DNA from: Brevundimonas naejangsanensis DSM 23858
Lineage (GTDB): Bacteria; Pseudomonadota; Alphaproteobacteria; Caulobacterales; Caulobacteraceae
Direction: 5' to 3'
Length of the DNA stretch: 64,000 bases
NCBI RefSeq assembly: GCF_000421705.1
Contig: NZ_ATXN01000008.1
Span: 1-64,000 of the forward strand
Shown one piece after another: positions 8,498 through 15,756 of the stretch (its first letter is position 1; each line of letters starts with the position of its first letter). The position numbers and the translations under genes were made by a program. A model generated the notes under the pieces. The model had not been told where the DNA came from. It worked only from the letters and a program-made list of their open reading frames with translations, and ran no database searches.

Positions 8498-8762
8498 TCG
8501 AAAACTCCGTACGGGAAACAGCCCGCACTCCATTGAATCCCGCGCCGGACTCTGAAGCAATGGGCGTTCTGTCGATCCCGGTCGCAAGGCGACATTTCCC
8601 AGCTTCGCAGCAAGGATCATCACACTGCGTTACCCGAGATCGCTTCGTAAGCAACTCACCACGCCTACCGCCGGACCTTCCCACGTGCGTTTTCGTACGC
8701 ATAGCCCGCTCAGTCCTGTCAGCAGCACAACTCGTCGTCATTCTCACACGACCGTGCTCTAG

Positions 8763-8832
8763 TGAGACGCCCACCCCACCCCGGAACAAGTCTCACATAA
8801 ATAGGTCTTGCATATTGAGACACGACGTCTCA
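8763..8832. promoter_or_regulatory. TGAGAC/GTCTCA inverted-repeat cluster upstream of recombinase
   Basis: TGAGAC occurs at 8763-8768 and 8816-8821, and its complement GTCTCA at 8790-8795 and 8827-8832. This makes one palindrome with a 21-bp spacer and one with a 5-bp spacer immediately before the serine-recombinase gene. Such paired sites upstream of a resolvase gene fit a res/crossover site or an autoregulatory operator. The surrounding 8498-8842 shows no gene. Confidence 0.45.
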
Positions 8833-8842
8833 CAAAGTCTTT

Positions 8843-9424
8843 ATGTTTGAGAGACACCAACACACCACCGGAGCGGTCGTCGGATACGCTCGCACCTCCA
8901 CCTTCGACCAAGTTGCGGGACTGGAAGCCCAGATTGCCGAGCTCAAGGTGGCCGGCTGTTCAAAGGTCTATTCAGAGCAGATTTCTAGCATCGACGCTCA
9001 TCGGCCCCAGCTTAAGGCCGCGCTGGATTTCCTTCGGGAAGGGGACACGTTCGTTGTCACCCGGCCAGACCGGCTTGCGAGAGGCACTACCGACCTTCTC
9101 GGCATCGTTGACGATCTGCGAAAGCGCGGCGTGCGCGTCCGATTGCTATCAATGGACCTGGACACTGGAACAGCCACAGGCGAACTCGTGCTGACGGTTC
9201 TGGCAGGGATTGCGACATTCGAAAGATCCCTCATGCTCGAACGTCAACGAGCCGGGATCGCCAAGGCCAAGGCAGAAGGAAAATACAAAGGGCGCGCCCC
9301 CACGGCGCGAGCCAAGGCCGGAGAGATCATGACTCTAAAAGAGCAGGGAAAATCGATCCCGGAGATCGTGAAGGCTACAGGCGCTAGTCGAGCCAGCATC
9401 TATCGCGTCCTGAAAGCCGCGTAA
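8843..9424 (+). CDS. serine recombinase, resolvase/invertase family
   Basis: A 193-residue small serine recombinase. The N-terminal catalytic domain has GYARTSTFDQVAGLEAQ with nucleophile Ser19. It continues with TRPDRLARGTTDLL (catalytic Arg cluster) and TGELVLTVLAGIATFERSL leading into the long E helix (QRAGIAKAKAEGKYKGR). A C-terminal helix-turn-helix (SIPEIVKATGASRASIYRVLK) binds DNA. Length and order match Tn3 resolvases and Hin/Gin-type invertases. A palindrome cluster lies directly upstream. No transposase or terminal inverted repeats were seen beside it, so it may resolve dimers of element 1 or invert a nearby segment. Confidence 0.9.
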   Translation: MFERHQHTTGAVVGYARTSTFDQVAGLEAQIAELKVAGCSKVYSEQISSIDAHRPQLKAALDFLREGDTFVVTRPDRLARGTTDLLGIVDDLRKRGVRVRLLSMDLDTGTATGELVLTVLAGIATFERSLMLERQRAGIAKAKAEGKYKGRAPTARAKAGEIMTLKEQGKSIPEIVKATGASRASIYRVLKAA

Positions 9425-9440
9425 GTCGCACTGAAACCAG

Positions 9441-9743
9441 CTACCGCCGCTTTCTCGCATTCTGACCCTGACCCAAGATAGAGCGCCCTTGTCGTTGTAG
9501 CTGGAGCCTATCCCGGAAGTGGAGCCGCTTCCGCTTTTCCTCTTCCTCGGCCAAACGGCCCAAGCGATTCAATCGATCGATATCTCTCTGCAAAAAACAC
9601 GCTACCGGGATGGCAACAAAGATAAGAACTGCGCCAAAAATGACAATCGCTTGCATTGGATCCAATATCGCCTCCGTAAGAATTCTCAGTTCAAAGATAA
9701 ATATCCAACTATTACCCATAGAGAACACAAACGACAACATCAA
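9441..9743 (-). CDS. small membrane protein with basic coiled-coil tail
   Basis: A frame of up to 100 residues, probably starting at Met30 (position 9656). That gives one hydrophobic helix (AIVIFGAVLIFVAIPVACFL) followed by a highly charged helix rich in Arg, Glu and Lys (RLAEEEEKRKRLHFRDRL) and a basic tail. The topology suggests an inner-membrane anchor with a cytoplasmic coiled coil. Codon use fits a real gene only moderately. Its 3' end is 16 bp from the recombinase stop (convergent). No family recognised. Confidence 0.4.
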   Translation of the reverse strand: MMLSFVFSMGNSWIFIFELRILTEAILDPMQAIVIFGAVLIFVAIPVACFLQRDIDRLNRLGRLAEEEEKRKRLHFRDRLQLQRQGRSILGQGQNARKRR

Positions 9744-10508
9744 TAAGCTTGATGACCATAAATCAATATCCCACTTATTAGGGAATATTTATTCTCCGCC
9801 TTCGGCGTCGGTGCGATCACCTACGCCTTCGCTTCGCTTCAGCTTCGGCGACCACACTCGTTATCGTTTTTCGATGATGTCCATTCTAGAGAAGTCTTCC
9901 CCCCCCCCGCGAACAGGAACAGGCATCGCAAACCAACCCGACGACCGCAGAGGGACCGACAGGGCCGGGGCGATGACCTAGAACCTGCTCGCGGGGGGGT
10001 TCACAGCGACCATTCCGTCGAAGTGTCGAAGAGTGTTTTCGGCTTTGACATGCCGAGCGCGCCGAGGCGGAATCCATTGCCTGCGCTACACTCCGAACCC
10101 GGACTTTCGTCCATTCGGTTATCCGCTTTCACGGAAGCGCCTCGCTTTGCTCAAACTCCTACGCCGCGAGGCCGGGAGCCAAGCTCCCATCTTTCGGTCA
10201 TCAGTTTCACACCCTCAGAAACCTGAGAGTGTAGGGCCTGAACCCAGAGGCGTTGCAAGGCTTTCGCCGGTCCGCTTGGATTTCCCTTTGGCTGCGCTGC
10301 CTACGTCCTGGTCTAAGTCCCAAGTTCGCATTTCCCGGGGGAGGGCCGGCCTAACTCCCTGCGCGATATACGGGCCTGCGTCAGAGGACCGGCTGCGAAT
10401 GAAGACTCGCAACGACATTATAGTAGCACGAGACCCCGCACACGTAAACCCAAAATGGGTTATCCCGTTTCAGGTTCTATTATCGCTTCCTCACACCAGA
10501 AACTGCCC
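9744..10508 (+). other. 765-bp non-coding stretch rich in hairpins, possible structured RNA
   Basis: No convincing protein is encoded here, but strong secondary structure is. A 16-bp stem with one mismatch pairs 9902-9917 (starts with seven C) and 9984-9999 (ends with seven G). GCCTCGC 10139-10145 pairs with 10166-10172, and GGGAGC 10174-10179 with 10183-10188. ACAC/CTCAG 10209-10218 pairs with 10223-10232, GCCGGTCC 10266-10273 with 10386-10393, and an AACCCA/TGGGTT hairpin sits near 10450. The left end (9700-9790) is AT-rich. It precedes an XRE gene, so it could be a long leader, a non-coding RNA gene or an origin-like region. No known RNA family recognised. Confidence 0.35.
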
Positions 10509-10856
10509 ATGCCCAAGCCGCTACATGACCTTGACTACCGGACGCTAATCGAGAGCCTGACCTTGATCAGGCAGGGCTTGGGCATGACGCAGGCCGAACT
10601 TGCCGCCCGCCTGGAACGCCCCCAATCGTACGTGTCAAAGATCGAGAGGTTTGAACGTCGAATGGACGTCGGCGAGTGGCGGCGCATGGCCCTTGCGCTA
10701 GGCCAGCGGCCCGCCGACGTCTTTAGTGAGGCGGATTCCTTACTCACGGACATGGACATTCTCGCCGAAACCAACCCCTCTCCTCCACGCGAGAAATCAG
10801 CGCCGCAAAAGGCGTTAACGAGGACCGCGCATCGACAAATCGGCGGCAAACCCTGA
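10509..10856 (+). CDS. XRE-family transcriptional regulator
   Basis: A 115-residue product from ATG 10509 (MPKPLHDLDYRTLIESL). A Cro/C1-type helix-turn-helix spans about residues 15-70: LIRQGLGMTQAELAARLERPQSYVSKIERFERRM. The C-terminal tail is low-complexity and basic. The longer frame from 10455 adds residues without family character. It faces the second XRE gene tail to tail, 11 bp apart. Probably controls element 1 genes or the R-M operon, as small XRE (C-protein-like) regulators often do. Targets unknown. Confidence 0.75.
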   Translation: MPKPLHDLDYRTLIESLTLIRQGLGMTQAELAARLERPQSYVSKIERFERRMDVGEWRRMALALGQRPADVFSEADSLLTDMDILAETNPSPPREKSAPQKALTRTAHRQIGGKP

Positions 10857-10867
10857 CGCGCGCAAAG

Positions 10868-11284
10868 CTATCTGGCCGCTGCTGACCGTTTTCGTACCAC
10901 CGGAGCGGCGCGCTCAACTTCAGGCTCGGGTTCGTCGTGGGGGTCGGCCACATCGAAGCGCGGACGCAGCTTCGTCGCCACCAAGAAGTCGTCGTTGCGG
11001 TCCGGATAGCTTGAACCAAGCGGATTTAGAACAGTCGCCCGCAGGAACCCCTCCATCTCCGGGTGCATCTCAATCAAACAGCCCGCCATCAACTCGACCG
11101 GGTTGACCCCCAACCCTTCCGCAACCTCTTGCCACATATCAACGCTCGGCAAAGCGTGGCCGTCCTCCCAAGACTGGACTTGTCGTGGGTTCGAATGGCC
11201 GAGATAGCTGGAAAGCTCAGAAACAGACAACTTCTTGGCTTTTAGAGATTGTCTTACGTAGTTCGAAAAAAGCAGGTTCTGCAT
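10868..11284 (-). CDS. second XRE-like regulator
   Basis: A 138-residue product from ATG 11284 (MQNLLFSNYVRQSLKAKKL). The helix-turn-helix region is SVSELSSYLGHSNPRQVQSWEDGHALPSVDMWQEVAEGLGV, read in two parts; the later part is typical of Cro/C1 dimer-interface helices. The C-terminal half is acidic then basic and probably flexible. A frame from 11326 adds 14 doubtful residues. It converges on the other XRE gene, and its own upstream region is the hairpin-rich stretch 11330-11788. Likely an element-borne regulator. Confidence 0.65.
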   Translation of the reverse strand: MQNLLFSNYVRQSLKAKKLSVSELSSYLGHSNPRQVQSWEDGHALPSVDMWQEVAEGLGVNPVELMAGCLIEMHPEMEGFLRATVLNPLGSSYPDRNDDFLVATKLRPRFDVADPHDEPEPEVERAAPVVRKRSAAAR

Positions 11285-11788
11285 GCGTACTCCATTTAAG
11301 ATTTTAAGATCGTACGGAGGAACCACGCACCTGTCATTACTTTTTTATCTGATAATCACTAGGGAATGTTATTTCCCTTATACTAATCATCATCCGAACG
11401 TTTGAATGACGGCGAAGCTTGAAACGCCTAAGGCGGCATACACCCCAAGGGATTCGATTTCTTCGGGCGCGTTAGCTTTCGTAAGGTTGGCCCAACAGGG
11501 CCTAGGACCAACCGCCACTAGAACCCTTACCGGGCGGGCATCCAGGCAAAGTATAAGCGATGCCTAAATTTACCGGAGCGGATTTGTTCGGACTTGTACG
11601 GGTTGTGTAAGGCAACCCAAACTATAAGGGTCGGCTTGCATCCCACCACTTTAGGTTGGGGACCCGAGTCCTATAGGATGTCGAAATGTCTAGGACTTCG
11701 GTTTACCCGAGACGGGTAAGACATTGATAGATATGGCGGTAAACGACCACCAGTTTACATCTATCGTGTTGATTTAAAAGGAAAAGAG
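11285..11788. other. non-coding stretch with a chain of perfect hairpins next to attachment copy B
   Basis: No gene is visible. Short perfect stems follow one another: AGGGAA/TTCCCT (11361-11378), GGTTGG/CCAACC enclosing GCCC/GGGC (11485-11513), GCATC/GATGC (11538-11563), GGGTTG/CAACCC (11600-11618), AGTCCTA/TAGGACT (11668-11697), TTACCC/GGGTAA (11703-11719) and GATAGAT plus GTAAAC paired with GTTTAC plus ATCTATC (11726-11765). Composition is AT-richer than the coding neighbours. It could be the long leader of the XRE gene on the minus strand, a non-coding RNA, or integrase and host-factor binding DNA of the attachment region. Confidence 0.4.
11752..11759 (+). promoter_or_regulatory. putative arm-type site AGTTTACA at right end of element 1
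   Basis: This octamer is identical to 2669-2676 at the other end of element 1 and lies 30 bp from the core repeat. Together with TTTACA at 2683 it is a candidate integrase arm site. It also forms the 3' side of a hairpin, so the match may serve structure instead. Confidence 0.35.
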
Positions 11789-11830
11789 TCAGCTTGGGAA
11801 GCTGACGTTCTACCTCTGAACTATACCCGC
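11789..11830 (-). repeat. attachment-site copy B (tRNA nt 1-42)
   Basis: A 42-bp exact copy of the first 42 nt of tRNA-Gly(CCC), ending at the anticodon stem; the 3' half of a tRNA does not follow. It is the junction between element 1 and element 2. Because only the 5' half is present it is not a functional tRNA gene. Confidence 0.85.
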
Positions 11831-11871
11831 GCTAAAATCTCGTTAAAATTTATCAACTTAGCGCTCAAAAC

Positions 11872-11898
11872 GGCTAACCTATAGGGCGAGGGTTAGCC
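11872..11898. repeat. GGTTAGCC inverted pair, putative arm sites of element 2 (left end)
   Basis: GGCTAACC at 11872-11879 and GGTTAGCC at 11891-11898 form a palindrome. GGTTAGCCA recurs at 16820-16828 and 16871-16879 at the opposite end of element 2. The motif differs from the TTTACA motif of element 1, as expected if each element has its own integrase. Arm-site role is inference. Confidence 0.45.
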
Positions 11899-11909
11899 AT
11901 TTCCTGTTC

Positions 11910-12126
11910 CTATTTCAACCCTTTTGACGCGCGATCCGCAAGGCGTTTTTGATCGTGGGCGCGGGTGTATCGCTGAGCCTCTTTCGCCGTCTGGTGACCG
12001 GACCAAGCCATGATCTCCACTTCACTGCTCGCGGCCTTCGCAAGCCGGGCGCATCCCGCCTTGCGAAGGCCGCGAGCAGTGCCCGGAACGCCGCCGCTCT
12101 GGTTGTTCCCGGGCCAGACGGCTCGT
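11910..12126 (-). pseudogene. broken tyrosine integrase of element 2 (C-terminal fragment)
   Basis: Reading the minus strand to a stop at 11910-11912 gives about 70 residues of integrase C-terminus: GTARGLRKAGCARLA (box II Arg region; the usual His is Arg here), SEVEIMAWSGHQT (SGH box) and EAQRYTRAHDQKRLA (nucleophile Tyr). Upstream of about 12126 integrase character is lost and tail-fibre sequence on the plus strand begins. The fragment lies 80 bp from attachment copy B, the expected position of an element's own integrase. It contains a perfect 22-bp inverted repeat (12023-12044 with 12060-12081). It is too short to be active. Confidence 0.65.
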
Positions 12127-12129
12127 CGC

Positions 12130-12572
12130 TGGCCACCCTGCGCAAGTCGCTGCAGTTCTCAGACACCAATGATCTGATGCTGAAGGGTGTGCAACGACCA
12201 GAACGGCGGCCTGGCGTCAGAAAGCGCGCCGACCGCAAAGAGCATCCGCTACATCGCGACCAACAAGCAGTTGCGTCTCAAGAGGGATGATGGAGTTGCC
12301 CTGCTGCTACTTCAGCACCTAGCGAGCGGCCCTGTCGCTGCGTTTCGGCGGAGCGGCGTCGTCACAAGCTCCATAGGCGCCTACCTCGGACGTACGCAAT
12401 ACGGCCTGCCCCCCGACTCCGTTATTATGGGTGGCGTTGGTAGCCAAAAGGGTCTGTCAACGTATGCCCTGGCTCTCATTACATTCGCACAGACGGCGCA
12501 GAGGGCTCGACCGGCTATACAAAGTTCGCCGGTACAAGAACCGGAAACACCGGCTGGGCAGCCGTATTCTAG
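12130..12572 (+). pseudogene. phage tail-protein remnant, frameshifted
   Basis: Several plus-strand frames each carry part of one tail-like protein. One gives DTNDLMLKGVQ; the next gives NDQNGGLASESAPTAKSIRY and SIGAYLGRTQYGLPPDSVIMGG; then a shift leads to VNVCPGSHYIRTDGAEGS and TGNTGWAAVF, ending at a stop at 12570-12572. The Gly/Asn/Thr-rich style and C-terminal TGxTGWAAV are typical of tail-fibre or host-specificity proteins. At least two frame changes are needed to read through, so the gene is dead. It lies where the tail module of element 2 should end. Confidence 0.5.
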
Positions 12573-12861
12573 AAGCGCATCACACTAGTCACCCACGACG
12601 TCGACGACGCGATCATCAACATCGCTCCTGGGATTGCGTGCCGAACTGGTCGAGACTGGTCTGTTCGACCCGAACGGCAATCCGCTCATGCGCGAAGGAA
12701 ATGCGCAACCCTCTCCCCGACGGGGCCTATGAAGCCGAGGCTGACATCATCGAGGGCTGGGACGGCGGACTGTACGCGTCCGACGACCCGCGCCGTCTGG
12801 GCTAGCATTGCCGACATCGCTGCGTCCCTGCTATGCCTTTCTGAACAATGAAAGGTACGTT
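12573..12861 (+). other. degraded phage coding sequence, no intact gene
   Basis: The stretch reads in broken pieces, for example LRAELVETGLFDPNGNPLMRE in one frame and GAYEAEADIIEGWDGGLYASDD in another, ending at a stop at 12803-12805. These look like consecutive parts of one small phage protein separated by a frameshift. Positions 12850-12861 supply the AAAGG ribosome-binding site for the ATP-grasp gene. Confidence 0.4.
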
Positions 12862-13914
12862 ATGGCAGACGGCTCCGCAGCAGGTTTGGTAAACGCGAGC
12901 GATCTAGACGCAGCTGTAAGGACGTTTCTCAACGAACACCTTTCCAGCCAGAGAGCAACGGCTCTTGAGTTCTATCGTCTAGCTGACGCCCTAACGGATA
13001 AAGGGCGGCAAGACCTGCACGACCAGGTGATCCGCGCCGTCCCTGTCGACCGCCTTTCCGAATGGCGCGACCGCAGAAACCATAAGCGGATCGGTGTTGG
13101 CCTGTCGTTCTGCGCCGCCATGCACCATCACCGGCAGGTCTACACTGACCTTGAGTTGGAGGGCATTCCCGCTCGCTATACCAGTTCGAAGGTTGGGGGC
13201 CGCGAGTTCGCCAAAGCTGTGGGGCTGCGCGTTGCCGAGCGGTATATCGAGCGCGCAAAGATTGATGACATCATCCCGCGCGCCGGAGCCGTCCTGAAGC
13301 CCGCCAACGATAGCGGGTCACGAGGCGTCTATCTGTGCCAGGACGATGGCACCTTCTTCTCAGTCCGCGACAAAACCACCTTCACAGATTTCGCTGAGGT
13401 GGTGCAGATCATAAAATCGCAGATGAAGTCGAAGGAGATTCTGTCTCATCGCTTCCACCTTGAGGAGATGATCGTAGAGGTAGACGGAGCGCCCGCCCGA
13501 GACTTCAAGTTCTACGCTTTCTACGGTGAGATCGGCCTCGTCATTGAGATCGTCCGAAAGCCGGAAACTCGTCACTGCTTCTACGTGAACGGCAAGCCGG
13601 CCAACGTCGGAAAATACCCCGGCGAGCTGTTCAAGGGGACAGAAATACCTAAAGGCCTTAGTGAAGAAATACAGGCTGTCAGCAGAGAGCTTCCGGTCCC
13701 CTTCACACGGATCGATGTCTACAAGTCCAAGAACGGCGTCGTGTTTGGTGAGTTCACGCACACGCCCGGCAACTTCGAAGGCTTCTCACTGGAGCATGAC
13801 AGACGGTTGGGTGAAATGTATACGCGCGCCCAAGCGCGCCTTGCAGCTGATATGTTCGCCGGTAAGCGGTTTGAGGCCTTCCGCAAAGCAGCGCCTGCTG
13901 GAACAGCCTCGTGA
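12862..13914 (+). CDS. ATP-grasp protein, TupA-like
   Basis: A 350-residue product; ATG 12862 is chosen because AAAGG lies seven bases upstream (a longer frame starts at 12808). After an N-terminal helical region comes AVLKPANDSGSRGVYLC, the Lys and Gly-rich loop of an ATP-grasp fold. Then LEEMIVE, DFKFYAFYGE, and near the end FGEFTHTPGNFEGF, where Glu and Asn would hold magnesium. This pattern resembles the TupA-like ATP-grasp family, which forms amide bonds in surface polymers or peptides. It overlaps the next gene (GTGA), so the two are probably made together. Substrate unknown. The frame is intact amid decayed phage genes. Confidence 0.75.
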   Translation: MADGSAAGLVNASDLDAAVRTFLNEHLSSQRATALEFYRLADALTDKGRQDLHDQVIRAVPVDRLSEWRDRRNHKRIGVGLSFCAAMHHHRQVYTDLELEGIPARYTSSKVGGREFAKAVGLRVAERYIERAKIDDIIPRAGAVLKPANDSGSRGVYLCQDDGTFFSVRDKTTFTDFAEVVQIIKSQMKSKEILSHRFHLEEMIVEVDGAPARDFKFYAFYGEIGLVIEIVRKPETRHCFYVNGKPANVGKYPGELFKGTEIPKGLSEEIQAVSRELPVPFTRIDVYKSKNGVVFGEFTHTPGNFEGFSLEHDRRLGEMYTRAQARLAADMFAGKRFEAFRKAAPAGTAS

Positions 13915-15218
13915 CTGAAGAAATCAACCATGCAAACGGCGGCGCCCCTCTGTGGAATCCGGCCGTGCGCTGGGGTGCCTTTTCGCCGAAGAGCGTCCAT
14001 CGTGATGTGATGCTGTCCGCCGCCGCCGCGCGAGGCGTAGCTGTTGAGCGGTTCGACAATCAGGTGTTTCGCCTGAGCCACCTGGGCCGTAGCGTTCTCT
14101 TCCACGGACATATGCCTGACACCACGTCGTTCGTAGCGAGGACGATTTCAAACTCGAAACACCAGACCAAGTTCTTCCTGAAAGAGGCGGGCATTTCCTT
14201 TCCTGAGGGCCAGATATTTGAGGTCAAGGACATGGAAGCGGCATGGACGTACGCCAAGTCGCTCGGCCTTCCCACCGTAGTCAAGCCGCTGAGCGGCAGC
14301 GGCGGTGACGGCGTGACCTCAGACATCAACGACAAGGAGCATTTCGAACTGGCCTGGCGCTCTATGGCTCCCGCCATCAAACGGGTGGTGGAGAAGCATA
14401 TTAGAGGCACCGATTATCGGTTGATGATCATCGGTGACAGGTTTATCGCCGCCACGCTCCGGGTTCCTGCTTTCCTGATCGGCGACGGCCAGTCCACTGT
14501 CTCGGAACTCATTGAGGCCAAGAACAAGGCACGGGCGCTCAACCCCTATGTCGGCGGCAAGCCTATAAAAGCCACCGAGAACATACTGCGCACCCTGCGA
14601 AAGCTCGGCTTGACGCTTGAGTCGGTCCTAAAGGCCGACAGGACCGTGCAGCTCCACGCGGTCGCGAACATAGGCGCCGGGGGCGACAGCATTGATGTTA
14701 CGCACATGGTCCATCCCGACTTTGCAGACATTGCCGTTAGGGCTGGCCGCTCGATCCCAGGAGCATTCCACGCCGGCGTCGATCTTCTCGTTGATGACAT
14801 TACCAAACCGGCCGCAGGGCAGACCTATGGCGTCTGCGAAGTGAACACTCGCCCCGACGTTGCGCTCCACCACTTTCCGCTTCAGGGACCAGCGCGAGAT
14901 GCAGCAGGAGTGATGATCGAAGCCATGTTCCCGCTGGCTCGCCTGGTCCCCAAGGAGAAGTGGGTCACTAAATCGTTGTCACTGACGGGCAAGGTAACGG
15001 GCGTGGGTCTTCGCAAGAAAATTGAGCACTTAGCGGCAGAGAACAGCTTGGCTGGGTGGGTGAAAAACAATGATGACGGAACAGTCAGCGCCATTATCTC
15101 TGGCCCGCCCATAGCCCTCAACCACGTGATCGACGTCCTGAGAAAGAGACCTTCTACTAGGGTCAACATCTCTGACCACGAGGGCGAAGTCCCAGACGAT
15201 TTCCGCATCCACCGCTAG
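13911..15218 (+). CDS. ATP-grasp ligase fused to an acylphosphatase domain
   Basis: A 435-residue product with GTG start overlapping the upstream stop. Residues about 85-345 form a cyanophycin-synthetase/glutathione-synthetase-like ATP-grasp module: KHQTKFFLKEAGISFPEG, PTVVKPLSGSGGDGVTSDI (Lys and Gly loop), VEKHIRGTDYRLMIIGD, VPAFLIGDGQSTVSELI and VCEVNTRPDVALHHFP (metal-binding Glu/Asn). Residues 354-435 are an acylphosphatase domain, LTGKVTGVGLRKK then GWVKNNDDGTV. Arg368 and Asn386 are 18 apart, the same spacing as Arg23/Asn41 of human acylphosphatase. ATP-grasp ligases work through acyl phosphates, so the fused domain could edit or release that intermediate. No Mur-ligase domain is present. 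Substrate unknown. Confidence 0.85.
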   Translation: MTEEINHANGGAPLWNPAVRWGAFSPKSVHRDVMLSAAAARGVAVERFDNQVFRLSHLGRSVLFHGHMPDTTSFVARTISNSKHQTKFFLKEAGISFPEGQIFEVKDMEAAWTYAKSLGLPTVVKPLSGSGGDGVTSDINDKEHFELAWRSMAPAIKRVVEKHIRGTDYRLMIIGDRFIAATLRVPAFLIGDGQSTVSELIEAKNKARALNPYVGGKPIKATENILRTLRKLGLTLESVLKADRTVQLHAVANIGAGGDSIDVTHMVHPDFADIAVRAGRSIPGAFHAGVDLLVDDITKPAAGQTYGVCEVNTRPDVALHHFPLQGPARDAAGVMIEAMFPLARLVPKEKWVTKSLSLTGKVTGVGLRKKIEHLAAENSLAGWVKNNDDGTVSAIISGPPIALNHVIDVLRKRPSTRVNISDHEGEVPDDFRIHR

Positions 15219-15242
15219 GAAGTCGAAACTCCAACATAAACA

Positions 15243-15267
15243 GCCCCATTCGCCGGGGGCTTTTTTG
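15243..15267 (+). terminator. rho-independent terminator after ATP-grasp pair
   Basis: GCCCC and GGGGGC are separated by eight bases and followed by six T residues, 24 bp after the ATP-grasp/acylphosphatase stop. It closes the two-gene unit and separates it from the phage lysis remnants. Confidence 0.85.
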
Positions 15268-15509
15268 TGTCCTGAGGTCAGATGACCGCGTCCAAAAAGT
15301 TCAACTGGTCGATGGCAGCGTTGTGGTGTCCCTCGTCGCCCAGGCTGCGGCTCTCGTACTCTGGGGAGGGGACCTCTCTCTCGCGTAGCGGCGTTGGAGG
15401 CCAGGGCTGTGCCGCTGGCGGATGGAACTCTGACCCGGCTGAATGAGCGGACGCTCTCCATCAGCAAGGCGCTTGAGAGGCGGGAGCGCAAAGAATAGGT
15501 GAGGCGGTG
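15268..15509 (+). other. degraded phage sequence before lysis genes
   Basis: No intact gene. One frame ends LTRLNERTLSISKALERRE with a stop at 15496-15498, resembling the tail of a small helical phage protein that usually precedes a holin. Its upstream part is broken. Confidence 0.35.
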
Positions 15510-15727
15510 ATGGACCGCGTCAAACACCTGATCGGCGATCTTGCGGGGCCCTTTGCGATCTGGTGGACCTCTCGCGCGGCAGGCATCGCCATTGTTCGCC
15601 TCGCCCGGCCGGACAATCACTTATCCGGGGCCGCTGTTTATATCGGCGCGCGGTCCTTGCGGGCGTGGCCGCCCTCTACGTCGACAAAGCGCGGGAAAAC
15701 ACCAAGACCCGCGCAAAGCTGGACTGA
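15510..15727 (+). pseudogene. holin-like gene with a frameshift
   Basis: From ATG 15510 the product begins MDRVKHLIGDLAGPFAIWW and runs through a hydrophobic stretch to AAVYIGA. After about 15650 the sensible reading moves to another frame, VLAGVAALYVDKARENTKT, ending at TGA 15725-15727. The repaired product would be about 72 residues with two hydrophobic segments and a charged tail, as in small phage holins. It lies just before an endolysin-like gene. Holin identity is inferred from position and hydrophobicity. Confidence 0.5.
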
Positions 15728-15756
15728 TCCATCTGATAATCTGCACCGGAGCCAGC

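Noticed and set aside
8763-8832. Transposon end
   Set aside because: No transposase, no matching terminal repeat elsewhere in the window, and no target-site duplication. A recombinase site or operator is more likely.
9744-10508. Retron or group II intron
   Set aside because: No reverse transcriptase gene nearby and no intron domain V-like hairpin was recognised.
10033-10548. 171-codon open frame
   Set aside because: The product has no protein-like character, overlaps the hairpin region, and ends inside the XRE gene in another frame. Long chance frames are expected at this GC content.
11340-11830. Group I intron in a tRNA gene (copy B followed by structured DNA)
   Set aside because: Only the 5' half of the tRNA is present and no 3' exon follows. 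The conserved group I core sequences were not found. An attachment-site copy explains the half tRNA better.
12187-12588. 133-codon frame as an intact gene
   Set aside because: It holds only the middle of a tail-like protein, with the neighbouring parts in other frames. Annotated as a pseudogene instead.
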